Source: Planctomycetota bacterium (GTDB lineage: Bacteria > Planctomycetota > Planctomycetia > Planctomycetales > Planctomycetaceae). Taken from it: a DNA stretch of 44,286 nt. Each line of letters opens with the position of its first letter. Within the stretch, counting starts at the first letter, position 1. Under the pieces are notes generated by a model, which saw only the letters and a list, made by a program, of their open reading frames with translations, made no database searches and had not been told where the DNA came from. Where the stretch lies: contig QWPB01000158.1 of NCBI GenBank assembly GCA_003671275.1, positions 1 to 44,286 of the forward strand, read 5' to 3'. Position numbers and translations under genes: made by a program. Below, in pieces: positions 35,654-44,286 of this stretch.

Positions 35654-36730
35654 CTAGTGGGGCGCGGTCTCGGGATACGACTCTACCACGGTCTGGACGG
35701 TTTTGGTCTGCTTGAATTCATAGCCATCTCCAAGATCCACGGTCATATTCATGACCCTCTCGGTGATTGACTCTTTGGGCAAACCCGTGTCGCGAAAGAT
35801 CACACAGCGACCATCGATCGTCCCGTCATGAACTCGAACGTGAATGTCTCCCTGGGACTGGCTCACCTGAGCCACGGCATCGGAAGGCAACACCTGACCG
35901 GTGATCTTCACGACCGCATCCGTGGGACTCAGTTCCTGCACGGTGTATTGGTTCTCGATCACCATCGGGATCGGACGGCCAATCCGGCGCTGGCGATTCC
36001 AGCTTTGACCGGGCGAGGCTTCGCGGCTGAACGGCAATAGTCCAATGGTGTTATCAACAAAGTCCGACATGCCATTTTCATCGGCCCCCGCCTCAAGAGA
36101 CAGGGTCACCTGCCGCTGCTGCTCAGGACTGATGTTCCGCATGGCACGAGCTAGGAATTCGCGGAACCCCACCACCTCAGAGATCTGGTTATCGGCTCCG
36201 ATCCAGAACTCAAACCCATCACCGATCATGTCGTAATACGCCTGGGCCACGGGAGGAATCCGGGCCCCGGGGTTCTGGGAATCAAACTTCTGCGTCTGCC
36301 CATCCAGTGATTGCTCAAAAACGACGCGATTGTACTTCACCCCCAGCAACGTCCGACCACGATCGACCTTCCGCACCTGAATCACCATGAGCAATTCCAG
36401 ATCGGATTGAATCCGCTGAACCGTGCCATCGATGGACTCCTGAGTCAGGGTCGTGGTAACGGCCTTGCGCAGCGGAAAACGATCCCCTTCATTCAGGTTC
36501 AGTTTCAATTCGCCACGCGGTTCCCGAGCAGCGGAGCGCGAACGGGCCTTGGGCGGACTATCCTCGCGGGCGTCCGCCATCGCGGTGTCCCCGGCATCAT
36601 CGGAAGACTCCTCGTCTTCCGTCAGCCAGTCGGGAACATCCATGGCCCCATCACTCTCGGTGGCAGGCTTGTTGCAACCCCACACCGCAAGACAGAGCAG
36701 ACCGCAGAAAACCAAGCCGGGGCGAATCAT
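35654..36730 (-). CDS. Lipoprotein, DUF6263-like
   Basis: This 358-residue protein has a lipoprotein signal (MIRPGLVFCGLLCLAVWGC; lipobox Cys19) and is therefore likely membrane-anchored outside the cytoplasm. An acidic Ser/Asp-rich linker follows to about residue 70. The body (LKLNLNEGDRFPLRKAVTTT, LLMVIQVRKVDRGRTLLGVKY, DGFEFWIGADNQISEVVGFR) resembles DUF6263 proteins, which are predicted beta-sandwiches of unknown role. GGAGTCGACG precedes ATG 36730. It lies 53 bases upstream of the cardiolipin synthase start, so a shared transcript is possible. Confidence 0.75.
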   Translation of the reverse strand: MIRPGLVFCGLLCLAVWGCNKPATESDGAMDVPDWLTEDEESSDDAGDTAMADAREDSPPKARSRSAAREPRGELKLNLNEGDRFPLRKAVTTTLTQESIDGTVQRIQSDLELLMVIQVRKVDRGRTLLGVKYNRVVFEQSLDGQTQKFDSQNPGARIPPVAQAYYDMIGDGFEFWIGADNQISEVVGFREFLARAMRNISPEQQRQVTLSLEAGADENGMSDFVDNTIGLLPFSREASPGQSWNRQRRIGRPIPMVIENQYTVQELSPTDAVVKITGQVLPSDAVAQVSQSQGDIHVRVHDGTIDGRCVIFRDTGLPKESITERVMNMTVDLGDGYEFKQTKTVQTVVESYPETAPH

Positions 36731-36802
36731 CGTCGACTCCGTTCGACGCCAGGAGACAAACCATTACGCAGGCAGCGTCTCGTCAATCGCAGGCCCCATT
36801 CC

Positions 36803-37057
36803 TCAGGCCGCTTCGCCACGACACTCGTCGTCCGCATTATCCGCCACCGGGCTGTGAGGGTGTCCTTCCGCGTCGTAGATCAACGAATACACGTTGTCCG
36901 CAGCTTCGTTCAGGTAGGCTCGGATATTTTCACTGCTGACCGAGTCAATCAGCGATTCGAGAGATTCGACGACGCGGTCGACCTCGGCACTGGAGATTTC
37001 TTCGTACTCGTCGGGATCGATCGGGTGGTTATCGGTGTACTGTGGTGGGGGAGTCAT
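36803..37057 (-). CDS. Small acidic protein, unknown function
   Basis: The gene encodes 84 residues, starting at ATG 37057 with AAGGA six bases upstream. It is acidic and probably helical (DPDEYEEISSAEVDRVVESL, ENIRAYLNEAADNVYSLIYD). No signal peptide or known family was recognised. It runs in the same direction as its neighbours and may form one unit with the 52-residue gene upstream. Confidence 0.6.
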   Translation of the reverse strand: MTPPPQYTDNHPIDPDEYEEISSAEVDRVVESLESLIDSVSSENIRAYLNEAADNVYSLIYDAEGHPHSPVADNADDECRGEAA

Positions 37058-37111
37058 CAGGCATCCTTGCATTGGGTGTCAGCGGGTTCTTGTCCATCCT
37101 TGGACAAGGGT

Positions 37112-37270
37112 TTACTTCCCTTTTCCGGTCTTCCTGGCAGGCTTGGAGGCGGCCTTTTTCGAAGCCGTCGACTTGGCGACCGAGGGACGAGTCTTCGCAC
37201 CCGGGAAGATTCGATCCCAGCCCTCGGTGAACTGTTTGTTGGATCCGGTATGAACGGTGTAGCCAGTCAT
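37112..37270 (-). CDS. Small basic protein with Lys/Ala/Ser-rich tail
   Basis: The gene encodes 52 residues. The start MTGYTVHTGSNKQFTEGWDR looks conserved and folded; the rest (AKSTASKKAASKPARKTG) is a basic, histone-tail-like segment. It may bind nucleic acid, by analogy with other short proteins with such tails. ATG 37270 is preferred over the longer frame start at 37345; the ribosome site is weak. It is upstream of the 84-residue gene, in the same direction. Confidence 0.6.
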   Translation of the reverse strand: MTGYTVHTGSNKQFTEGWDRIFPGAKTRPSVAKSTASKKAASKPARKTGKGK

Positions 37271-37371
37271 GAGTCTGCAACGGAATCGGGAAGGTTGGGC
37301 CCTGAATCGAACGGAGTCAGGGCCGTACGCCGGAGGATACCACAACTTTCCCGAACACTGCTACGGGATTT

Positions 37372-38505
37372 TCAGACCGAAGCGGCCGGAAGTTGTTGCC
37401 CCTGCCAGCGCAGCCAATGATCGGCAATCACCAAGGCCACCATCGCCTCTGCCATGGGGATAAACCGGGGCAGCAGGCACGGGTCGTGACGCCCCCGGGT
37501 CTGAATCACGGCGGGGTCACCCTGTCGGGTTACCGTGGGCTGCTCGATGGGTAAGCTGCTTGTGGGTTTTACGGCCGCCCGAAGCAGCATCGGCATGCCT
37601 GTCGTAATCCCGCCCAGCATCCCCCCATGACGATTTGTCTGGGTGACAATACCGGTGGTTCCATTCGTCCGGGTTCCCCGAGTGAATAGATCGTTATGAG
37701 CACTTCCCCGCATCGTGGCACAGCCAAAACCGATTCCATACTCCACCCCCAGCACGGCAGGCAGCGAGAACAGGGCCTTGGCCAGATCCGCCTTAATTTT
37801 GTCGAACACCGGCTCCCCCAGCCCGGCGGGCACATTGACCGCGACAATTTCAGCCACGCCACCGATCGAGTCGCCCTGCTTTCGGACCTCTTCGATCCGC
37901 TCAATCATCTGGCGGGCGGCGGCCAGATCCGGACAACGGATAATGTTGGGGCTGCCATCGGGAAGCTGTTCAATGTCACGAAGGGTCAACTGTTCGGGAT
38001 GCGGGACCGACGCCTGGACATCCCCGACTTGGGTCACGTAGGCCAGCACCCGCCCGCCAAATGCCCGATCGATCAGTTTTTTGGCGACCACCCCCGCAGC
38101 CACGCGGGCCGTTGTTTCGCGAGCACTGGAGCGTCCACCACCTCGATAGTCGCGGAAGCCATACTTGTCATCGAAGCTGTAGTCGGCATGTCCGGGCCGG
38201 TACAGATTTTCAATATTGCCGTAATCTTTGCTGCGATGGTCGGTGTTCCGGATCAGGATCGCCAGACTGGTGCCGGTCGTCCGTCCTTCAAAGACTCCCG
38301 ACAGAATCTCGGGCTGATCCGCTTCATCGCGTTGAGTGGTGATATGACTCTGGCACGGTCGTCGTCGATTCAGATCCTCTTGAAGATCCTCGACCGTCAG
38401 GGGCAACCCTGGCGGAACGCCGTCGATAATAACCACATTCCCCGGCCCATGGCTTTCGCCAGCCGTGGTGATTCGAAACGCCTGTCCAAAAGAGTTGCCA
38501 GCCAT
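37372..38505 (-). CDS. aroC: Chorismate synthase
   Basis: This 377-residue enzyme catalyses the last shikimate step, converting EPSP to chorismate with reduced FMN. Family motifs visible are FRITTAGESHG near the start, YRGGGRSSARETTARVAAG (FMN/substrate region), GVEYGIGFG and NRHGGMLGGITTGMP. The length is normal. I chose ATG 38505 (MAGNSFGQ) as the family start; the frame extends to 38550 but has no better site. It stands alone, with a long structured gene-free stretch upstream. Confidence 0.97.
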   Translation of the reverse strand: MAGNSFGQAFRITTAGESHGPGNVVIIDGVPPGLPLTVEDLQEDLNRRRPCQSHITTQRDEADQPEILSGVFEGRTTGTSLAILIRNTDHRSKDYGNIENLYRPGHADYSFDDKYGFRDYRGGGRSSARETTARVAAGVVAKKLIDRAFGGRVLAYVTQVGDVQASVPHPEQLTLRDIEQLPDGSPNIIRCPDLAAARQMIERIEEVRKQGDSIGGVAEIVAVNVPAGLGEPVFDKIKADLAKALFSLPAVLGVEYGIGFGCATMRGSAHNDLFTRGTRTNGTTGIVTQTNRHGGMLGGITTGMPMLLRAAVKPTSSLPIEQPTVTRQGDPAVIQTRGRHDPCLLPRFIPMAEAMVALVIADHWLRWQGQQLPAASV

Positions 38506-38622
38506 ACCCGGATTGTAGTCACAGGGCCGAAGCCACAGCGAGCGTTGCACACACCGCGACGATAAATCAATGCTCGGGAGTTATCCCCACCCGCTAGACC
38601 ACCATAAAAAATCCACCCCCAT

Positions 38623-38679
38623 AAAAAACAGAAGCCCTTCGCCCCGAGTGGAGTCTTTCCACACAACGGGGCGAAGGGC
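38623..38679 (-). terminator. Strong minus-strand terminator upstream of aroC
   Basis: A perfect 13-bp stem (arms 38634-38646 and 38667-38679, GCCCTTCGCCCCG) encloses a nested 5-bp hairpin (GTGGA/TCCAC). On the minus strand it is followed by TTCTG and six T (38623-38628). It lies about 130 bases upstream of the aroC start on the same strand, so it ends an upstream transcript or acts in aroC attenuation. Confidence 0.8.
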
Positions 38680-38870
38680 ATGCGACTCGGGGGAAGGAGC
38701 AACCCGAATCGCGACTGTCTGGCAAAGCGTCTTGCGCCGCCTTTCCGCAAGCCCGGTAGCCGGCGGAGTCGATGGGAGCCCACCCGAAAGTGGTCTCGTG
38801 ATGGTTGGGAATGGTCGTCAGGAAGGGTGTTTCGGGCCTGATCCCAAGATCGGCAGATTGCCTTCCTGGC
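38680..38870 (-). ncRNA. Candidate structured RNA (sRNA or aroC leader)
   Basis: On the minus strand this region forms an 8-bp stem (38819-38826/38861-38868), a 6-bp stem CTTGCG/CGCAAG (38731-38751) and a 10-bp stem (38682-38691/38703-38712). One pair in the last stem is G-U only in the minus-strand RNA and a C-A mismatch on the plus strand, which favours minus-strand transcription. Its loop reads TTGCTCCTTCC, with a CUCCUU that could pair with ribosome-binding sites. It ends at the terminator at 38623-38679. The boundaries and 5' end are uncertain. Confidence 0.35.
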
Positions 38871-39148
38871 ACCATGAATCCCGTCACAATTCTGGCAGGA
38901 CGTGCGTCGCAACTCAAAATGCAAACAAAGTTTGCGGCAACACTACCAAATCAACCGAAGTCGTCTGGCAGGCTGTGTTGAGCTGGTCCCCACGGGTGCA
39001 AAGATATCAACGGTTCGCGGACGGTCAAGGCGGTTCATCGACGGGACGAGACCCGGAGATGGGTCGAATCGACGCAGGTTACGTCTCCCCTTCGGATTGG
39101 GAATTTCGACATTTTTCCAGAGGACCATCAGCCAACCGGTCTGGAGAC

Positions 39149-40237
39149 TCACTCCGTGATCGTCCGGGTGTACAAGTCGGCATAGGCCCGCGACACATCA
39201 CACCACGTATGCCCATTCACAACAATGCTTTGCGGCAATTCTTCAATTCCCGCATCAGAATCAAAACGCTGTTCCGTGAGCGACGCTGTCAGAGCGGCAA
39301 TATCCCCCGGAGCAACTATCCGGCCCCGCCCATACAGCAGCTCGTGAACCCCTTCGACATCCGTGGCAACGCACGGCAACCCCGCCGCCAGTGCCTCCAG
39401 CAGGGCGTTAGGCATCCCTTCCCAGCGGGACGGGAGGGCGAATGTCTGTGCGGCTTTCAGGATGCCAGCCACGTTCTCTTGCCGCCCCGGCAGATGGACC
39501 TGACCACCCTGACCCAGCTGCTCCGACAGCTGGACTAGATCCGCACGCAACGGCCCCTCACCTACGATCAGCAAGTGCCAGGAACGATCCTGTTCCATCA
39601 CTGGAGCGAGTGCGCGAATCAAATCGGCGTGCCCCTTCTGTTCCGACAGACGCCCGACGGTTACCACTGTCCACGCCCCCGCCGGAATCCCGAACGCCGA
39701 CAAATCCACCGGGACCGCATTCGCGAACCGCTGGTGATCGACCCCATTGGGGATGACACACAGTCGTTCCACCGGGAATCCCGCCTGAATCGCAAACAGT
39801 CGGACCCCTTCGCTGACACAAATGTGCCATCGCACCAGCCCCTGCGTCCATCGATCCAGCCACGCATGCCACCGCGAGCCACGTTCGGCGACTCGTATTC
39901 CCGAGACCCGGCAGGGAACGCCCGCCCACCACCCTGCCAATCGTCCGACCAGATTCGCGTGAAACAAAAACGTTTGCAGCAATGCCGGTTGAAACGCTCG
40001 CAACTCCCGCGTTAACCGCCACAGCACGGAACCCATCTGCCTGGCCCTTCGAGCTCCCAGACAGAGGGTAGGAACTCCCCGGTCCATAAACTCACGAGCC
40101 AGAGCCGTCTCGGGGCCCAGGCAGTACACGCGCGGCTCCCACACATGTCGATCCAGACGCGTGACGATCTCGAACAGCGCCCGTTCCGCACCTCCGGGAT
40201 CGAGTTCCGTGATGCAAAACGCAACGCGAGTTGGCAC
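39149..40237 (-). CDS. Family 4 glycosyltransferase (GT-B)
   Basis: This 362-residue GT4 enzyme adds a sugar from a nucleotide sugar to a glycan, probably for envelope polysaccharide. The N-terminal domain contains FCITELDPGGAERALFEIV; the C-terminal domain contains VTVGRLSEQKGHADLIRAL, LLIVGEGPLRADL, FALPSRWEGMPNALLEALA and the donor-binding LPCVATDVEGVHELL (the usual E-x7-E pattern lies around EGMPNALLEA). I chose GTG 40237 because AGGAGG lies seven bases before it; a GTG at 40243 is too close to that site. It is 42 bases downstream of the GT2 gene. Confidence 0.9.
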   Translation of the reverse strand: MPTRVAFCITELDPGGAERALFEIVTRLDRHVWEPRVYCLGPETALAREFMDRGVPTLCLGARRARQMGSVLWRLTRELRAFQPALLQTFLFHANLVGRLAGWWAGVPCRVSGIRVAERGSRWHAWLDRWTQGLVRWHICVSEGVRLFAIQAGFPVERLCVIPNGVDHQRFANAVPVDLSAFGIPAGAWTVVTVGRLSEQKGHADLIRALAPVMEQDRSWHLLIVGEGPLRADLVQLSEQLGQGGQVHLPGRQENVAGILKAAQTFALPSRWEGMPNALLEALAAGLPCVATDVEGVHELLYGRGRIVAPGDIAALTASLTEQRFDSDAGIEELPQSIVVNGHTWCDVSRAYADLYTRTITE

Positions 40238-40279
40238 GTTCACTCCTCCTTTGAAAACCTGATTCAGGCCTCATCCGCC

Positions 40280-41230
40280 TCAGGCTCCCATCTCCTCTCG
40301 AACGCTATATGCATCCTGTTCCCGCCCGGTGTAGGCCACGATCAGCTCGGCCAGCAGCCCCAATGAAATCAACTGGGCCCCCAGCAGCAAGGCCCCGATC
40401 GAGTACGCCAGCAGCGGTCGCCCTCCAATTGGATCGACAGTCAGGACCGGCACAAGATGCATCAATCCCCAGAGCAGCCCCAGGTAACTCAACCCCGCCA
40501 CCCCCAGGCTGAACAACCCCAACCCGAAGGCCCCGAGCATGTGCTGCGGGCGGCGTCCATATCCAGTCAGAAAGGTCACCGTCAGCAGATCCAGAAACCC
40601 TCGCAGAAACCGTCGCACGCCATACTTGGAAGAGCCATGCACTCGCGACCGATGCTTGACCGGCAATTCGGCAACGCGAAAACCACGAGAATGCGCCAGC
40701 ACCGGAATGAATCGATGCAGCTCTCCATAGATATGCAGTTCCTGAGCGACTTCGGACTTAAACAATTTCAGCCCGCAGTTGTGGTCGTGCAACTTCAACC
40801 CGGTCAGCCAGCCGACCATGGCGTTGAAGACCTTACTGGGGTACACCTTGTGCCACGGGTCCAGGCGACGTTCCTTCCACCCATTGACGACATCAAACCC
40901 GTCACTCATCCGGCGGATAAACGCCGGAATCTCGGCGGGGTCATCCTGCAGATCGGCATCCATCATCAGGATCAGTTCGCCCCGGGCCGCACGCATGCCC
41001 GCCGTCAAAGCAGCAGCCTTGCCAAAATTGCGACGAAAGCGAATGGCCCGAATCTCTGGGTTTTCCGCCGCCAGTTCACCAATGACGATCCACGACCGAT
41101 CCGTCGATCCGTCGTCAATAAACAGCACCTCAAACGCGATGTCATTTTGGCGACAACTCGCTTGAATCTGAGAGATCAACTCGCGAAGGCTGTCGGCCTC
41201 GTTGAGAACAGGGATGATGATCGAAAGCAT
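40280..41230 (-). CDS. Family 2 glycosyltransferase (DPM1/GtrB-like), membrane-anchored
   Basis: The gene encodes 316 residues from ATG 41230 ([15 protein letters not shown]). The GT2 nucleotide-sugar site shows [13 protein letters not shown] and the DxD-type [10 protein letters not shown]; the Gln/Asp-rich acceptor region is [18 protein letters not shown]. Two C-terminal helices ([40 protein letters not shown]) mark the polyprenyl-phosphate sugar transferase group. An in-frame GTG at 41287, two bases from the upstream stop and preceded by AAGGGCG, would add 19 residues and cannot be excluded. Probable substrate: UDP-glucose or GDP-mannose onto a polyprenyl phosphate. Confidence 0.9.
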   Translation of the reverse strand: MLSIIIPVLNEADSLRELISQIQASCRQNDIAFEVLFIDDGSTDRSWIVIGELAAENPEIRAIRFRRNFGKAAALTAGMRAARGELILMMDADLQDDPAEIPAFIRRMSDGFDVVNGWKERRLDPWHKVYPSKVFNAMVGWLTGLKLHDHNCGLKLFKSEVAQELHIYGELHRFIPVLAHSRGFRVAELPVKHRSRVHGSSKYGVRRFLRGFLDLLTVTFLTGYGRRPQHMLGAFGLGLFSLGVAGLSYLGLLWGLMHLVPVLTVDPIGGRPLLAYSIGALLLGAQLISLGLLAELIVAYTGREQDAYSVREEMGA

Positions 41231-41289
41231 TTCCACATCATCACGCGCTGTGGCCCCTGACGCAATTCCAACGCGGGGAAACGACACCG

Positions 41290-42699
41290 CTATTCGCCCT
41301 TCAGCATGTCGTACTTCCGCATCTTGTTATAGAGCGTGACTCGGCTGATCCCCAGATCACGGGCGGTCTTCGTACGACTGAAGCTGTTCTTGAACAGCGT
41401 CTGCTCGATGATTTCGCGTTCGGTGAGCGCGACCTGCCGTCCGAGGGTCACATCCGCCGGCTTCGCGCGTCCTCCCAGCGACACGGATGGATCATTCGTC
41501 GGGCCAACCTGGCAGGCCACGATATGTGGTGGTAGCTGCTCTGCGGACAGCACCCCATCGCGACAGTAGATCACGGCCCGCTGAATAACGTGTTCCAACT
41601 CGCGGACGTTGCCCGGCCATGGATACCGCAGAAGGCAATCGAGCAGACTGTCGTCGATGCGATGAACCTGAATGCCGTGCTTGACGGTGAACTGCGTCAC
41701 AAACTTCTTGGCGAGCGGGATGATGTCGACCTTCCGCTTGCGAAGAGGCGGAATCTCGAATTTCAGCATACTCAGCCGGTAGTACAAGTCGGGCCGAAAG
41801 CGGACCTGTTCCACGAGCGGTTGCAGATCCAGATTACTGGCAACGACCAGCCGGGCCTGCGACGTATAGGTCCGATTCGAACCCACCGGTTCGAACTCGC
41901 CCGTCTCAATCACACGCAACAGCTTGACCTGTTGCTCCAATCCCAGCACATCAATTTCGTCCAGCAGCACAGTCCCCCGTCCGGCGGCCAGGAACTTGCC
42001 GTCTTTGTCCACATGGGCACTGGTGAACGCCCCTTTCGAATGACCAAACAGTTCACTTTCAATCAGTTCGCGCGGCAAGGCCCCACAGGCCAGATGCAGG
42101 AATGGCTCGTTACGCCGGGGCGAAGCTTCATGAATCAATCGGGACAGGAATGTCTTGCCGGAACCTGTCTCACCGATAAGCAGGATGGTGACATTGTGCG
42201 ATGCGGCGATCACCAGATCGTCGAGCATCTTTTTCAGTTCGGGGGAGTTTGTCTCGAACCGTCGGGTAATGCCTTCCATCGCCCCGCCGCCAAAGGTTTC
42301 ACGCGGACGTTCGACAATCACCGCATCTGGTTTGGGAAGCAGGCCACACACAACCTCCGAGATCGTATTGAGCGCGGGGTTGTCTCGCAGGAGCACGACA
42401 CCGCCACAGGCCGCACGGCGTTCCAGTGGTTCGGGGCACTGCAGTCCCGTAATCATAATCTGGGGAATACCAGGAGCGGTCTGGCTTAAATCTTCCAGCA
42501 GGCGATCGGCTGCGTGCCCGCCATCATTGATTCGCCGCAGGTCATACAGAACCGCAAACGGTGGCGACTCCAGGACACGACGATGGACCTCATCGAGCAT
42601 GGAGGCGGGATCCACAATCACGCGATCCCCCAGCATCGCCTGTAAGGAGATCGCGAAGCCCAGGTCCGGGCTGTAGACAAGAAGTGTGTGTGGGTTCAT
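41290..42699 (-). CDS. Sigma-54-dependent transcriptional activator (bEBP) with atypical receiver-like N-terminus
   Basis: This 469-residue enhancer-binding protein has an N-terminal receiver-like domain (about 1-130) that keeps an Asp in VLYDLRRIN but lacks the usual acidic pair of beta-1 (VYSPD), so phosphorylation is doubtful. The AAA+ domain has Walker A GETGSGKT (176-183), the sigma-54 contact loop GAFTSA (223-228, usual GAFTGA) and Walker [10 protein letters not shown]. The C-terminal Fis-type helix-turn-helix is [21 protein letters not shown] chose ATG 42699 (GGAGA upstream) over the in-frame ATG at 42717. Stop and GT2 start are close, so it may regulate its own downstream genes. Confidence 0.93.
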   Translation of the reverse strand: MNPHTLLVYSPDLGFAISLQAMLGDRVIVDPASMLDEVHRRVLESPPFAVLYDLRRINDGGHAADRLLEDLSQTAPGIPQIMITGLQCPEPLERRAACGGVVLLRDNPALNTISEVVCGLLPKPDAVIVERPRETFGGGAMEGITRRFETNSPELKKMLDDLVIAASHNVTILLIGETGSGKTFLSRLIHEASPRRNEPFLHLACGALPRELIESELFGHSKGAFTSAHVDKDGKFLAAGRGTVLLDEIDVLGLEQQVKLLRVIETGEFEPVGSNRTYTSQARLVVASNLDLQPLVEQVRFRPDLYYRLSMLKFEIPPLRKRKVDIIPLAKKFVTQFTVKHGIQVHRIDDSLLDCLLRYPWPGNVRELEHVIQRAVIYCRDGVLSAEQLPPHIVACQVGPTNDPSVSLGGRAKPADVTLGRQVALTEREIIEQTLFKNSFSRTKTARDLGISRVTLYNKMRKYDMLKGE

Positions 42700-42985
42700 C
42701 GGTGCGGGTCTCCCCATCCGATCCAGTAGGCATCAGGTCACCGAACGCGCTGACAGAGCGGTTCGCATCACCGACCGGGGAGAACGCACCGGATTACCGG
42801 CGTTGCTCCCTGGGGCGTATACCGCTGATATACAAAGCGCTTGCCAACCGTTGCGAAATTCAATCAGATTGTCGAAAAACCCAGTGTTTTACCGTGTTTC
42901 GAAGAATTAACAGTAACTCCCCCACGCGAAGCATGTCGACAAAACGCCACACCACATGTTGCCCTTTCACCACAATAATCCGGCA

Positions 42986-44080
42986 TCACGGGGCCTTGGA
43001 CGAAAACTCACCGGCATCGAAGGCTGCCCAGAAATCGCTCGGACCGCGAGTCGGCGTTTCATTCTCGAACTGCACATCCAGCTCACGCATCGTCGGCATC
43101 TGACGGATCACATCCAATCCCTCTTTGATGCTGGCTGGGGTCAAAATCAGACGTTCCAGCGCCATCCCCTCCAAGGGCCGCAAATCTGTAATGGGCGTCC
43201 TCGCAATATTTAACCTCTTAAGCGATCCCAGGCTGGAGACCACCTTCAAATCGGACACTTGTGTTCCCTGAAGATCCAGGCTTACCAGATCTTTTCCCGT
43301 CAGGGGCGTGATGTCCGCAACCGCCGTGTTCCGCAACCACAACGACTGAACCGAGCAATCTACCAAGGGCGACAGATCCCGCACCCGAGTGCCACACAGG
43401 TTCAACTCCCGCAGCTGCATCCCCTGCAGCGGCGATAAGTCGCTGATGAGAGTATCGTTACACATCAGGACCGTCAGAGGCATTCCGGCGATCGCAGCCA
43501 GCGATTCGATGGGAGCTTTTTCACACCAGAGCGAATGGATCGGCTGACCCGAAAGGGGAGTGAGGCTGTTGACCCGGGTCCCGGCGATATCGACGACCGA
43601 GAGATGCCCCCCCACCAGCGGCCCCAAACTCTCGACCGGCGAGTCATTGAGGGCCAGCTCCTCCAGCGGCATGCCTGCCAACGGGGAAAGATCTACCACC
43701 TGCGTCTTGACCAGTGCCAGTTGCTTGAGCGGCATTCCCGAGAGCGGTGTCAGATCTGTAATCGGATTGCCCGAGGCGTTGAGGGCCTTCAGCGGCAGCC
43801 CCGTCAGGGGCCCCAGATCCCGCACCCCGGCATCCGGCAGGCTGGCCGAGACGATTTTTCCACCCATTTTTTCGAACTGAGCGGTACGGGCTCCCAGACG
43901 CTCCCGCAATGCGGAGATTGTCAACGGCTGCGGAGCGGCGTCTGCGGGCGATGGAGTTGACGCTGTGACCGTCGGCGGACTCGGTGGCGGGACATCACCC
44001 GAACCACAACCCACGAGAGCACCTCCCAGCCCTCCCCACAGGACCGCTTGGAACCAGGCCTTCTGGGGAGCGGAAATCAT
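42986..44080 (-). CDS. Leucine-rich-repeat lipoprotein
   Basis: The gene encodes 364 residues. The lipoprotein signal ends at Cys25 (GLGGALVGC). About ten leucine-rich repeats of 22-23 residues follow, each with a pattern such as ITDLTPLSGMPLKQLALVKT, VESLGPLVGGHLSVVDIAG or ISDLSPLQGMQLRELNLCGT, and a short end with FWAAFDAGEF. It is probably an extracytoplasmic protein-binding scaffold. ATG 44080 has GGAGGG eight bases upstream. It lies 47 bases after the end of the partial gene upstream, so the two may be one operon. Confidence 0.85.
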   Translation of the reverse strand: MISAPQKAWFQAVLWGGLGGALVGCGSGDVPPPSPPTVTASTPSPADAAPQPLTISALRERLGARTAQFEKMGGKIVSASLPDAGVRDLGPLTGLPLKALNASGNPITDLTPLSGMPLKQLALVKTQVVDLSPLAGMPLEELALNDSPVESLGPLVGGHLSVVDIAGTRVNSLTPLSGQPIHSLWCEKAPIESLAAIAGMPLTVLMCNDTLISDLSPLQGMQLRELNLCGTRVRDLSPLVDCSVQSLWLRNTAVADITPLTGKDLVSLDLQGTQVSDLKVVSSLGSLKRLNIARTPITDLRPLEGMALERLILTPASIKEGLDVIRQMPTMRELDVQFENETPTRGPSDFWAAFDAGEFSSKAP

Positions 44081-44127
44081 GAAAGTACCCTCCGGGGAAC
44101 ACCAACCGTTATTGCCGGGGGATTCCG

Positions 44128-44286
44128 CTATTCGGAAACTCCCTGCAGGGTTCCCGCGCGACGCTGAGTCGGCCCCACAGCGATTCCCATGCGTCCCGAA
44201 CCGGTAATCGGCTTACCGCCTGTCCCGTTATCCACGCCAATCCCCAACCGATTGAAGACCACACTGATCGGGCAGATCAGCGTCTC
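44128..44286 (-). CDS. Partial gene, C-terminal 52 residues only
   Basis: The minus-strand frame is open from the window edge to TAG at 44128-44130. It reads ETLICPISVVFNRLGIGVDN, then GTGGKPITGSGRMGIAVGPT and GTLQGVSE. No family is recognised; the Gly-rich segments could belong to a secreted or pilin-like protein, but this is a guess. Confidence 0.5.
   Translation of the reverse strand, partial: ETLICPISVVFNRLGIGVDNGTGGKPITGSGRMGIAVGPTQRRAGTLQGVSE

Larger units (their letters stand above)
38506..39148. other. 643-base gene-free stretch upstream of aroC
   Basis: No open frame here has a recognisable protein. From left to right it holds an A/T-rich leader to aroC, a terminator-like hairpin (38634-38679), two hairpins that pair well on the minus strand (38682-38712 and 38731-38751), an 8-bp stem (38819-38868) and a short hairpin (38921-38935, arms GCAAAC/GTTTGC) that may end the glycosyltransferase transcript. 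Confidence 0.55.

Noticed and set aside
38680-38870. Possibility that this is SRP RNA, 6S RNA, RNase P RNA, tmRNA or a T-box
   Set aside because: The conserved motifs of these RNAs (SRP loop, RNase P P4, tmRNA tag region, T-box sequence) are not visible.
38397-38924. 175-residue open frame on the minus strand
   Set aside because: It overlaps the aroC start and the terminator, has no recognisable protein content, and is better explained as non-coding structured sequence.
1-44286. CRISPR array, tRNA or rRNA genes, prophage or integrase
   Set aside because: No regularly spaced repeats, cloverleaf or phage structural genes were found by reading; the repeats that exist are short and dispersed.

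Overview
The window looks like a chromosomal segment of a planctomycete (phylum Planctomycetota, probably order Planctomycetales). The sequence is GC-rich. Many genes belong to families that are expanded in that group: DUF1501, a DUF1080/beta-propeller/HEAT/cytochrome c protein, a TIGR03067-type C-terminal domain, Tat-exported TIM-barrel proteins, DUF11-repeat and leucine-rich lipoproteins, and a PIN/antitoxin pair. This assignment rests on gene families only; no rRNA or tRNA gene was seen.

Layout. 1-1903 (minus): ABC transporter permease, cut by the window edge, and its FbpA-like substrate-binding protein. 2208-5470 (minus): Tat-exported TIM-barrel protein, ECF sigma factor, and a BRCT + MerR-type HTH + TPR fusion. 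5710-6549: a RAYT-type transposase with a doubtful 5' end, next to two interspersed repeats. 6550-10623: a 1340-residue secreted DUF1080/PDZ/heme c protein with a strong terminator. 10694-17819: small membrane protein, NAD-dependent epimerase, DUF1501 protein (plus), iron-type alcohol dehydrogenase, and a TPR/zinc-peptidase protein. 17976-21288: HGSNAT-like acyltransferase, CopD-like membrane protein, and an Nramp-like transporter with a non-canonical metal site. 21544-24940: DUF2293 and DUF11-repeat proteins. 24941-25893: hairpin cluster and a toxin-antitoxin pair whose toxin is frameshifted. 26172-30060: TIGR03067 protein, a divergent Tat-exported protein, and a small unknown gene behind a candidate sigma-54 promoter. 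30099-34100: a divergent pair, a secretin-like protein and a GspE/PilB-like protein that has lost its ATPase motifs. 34170-38505: cardiolipin synthase, a DUF6263-like lipoprotein, two small proteins and chorismate synthase. 38506-39148: a gene-free stretch with a terminator and a possible structured RNA. 39149-44286: two glycosyltransferases, a sigma-54 activator, an LRR lipoprotein and a partial gene.

Working together. The ABC genes overlap by ATGA and form a transport operon. The sigma-54 activator (stop at 41290), GT2 and GT4 genes run in one direction with short gaps and may be co-transcribed, which suggests envelope-polysaccharide work under bEBP control. The secretin-like and GspE-like genes share a divergent upstream region and look like parts of a type II secretion/type IV pilus-derived system in which the ATPase-like partner is probably non-catalytic. 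The most unusual items are that pseudo-ATPase, the candidate sigma-54 promoter with an upstream palindrome at 29497-29638, the structured region before aroC, the BRCT-MerR-TPR fusion, and the PDZ domain inserted in the beta-propeller.
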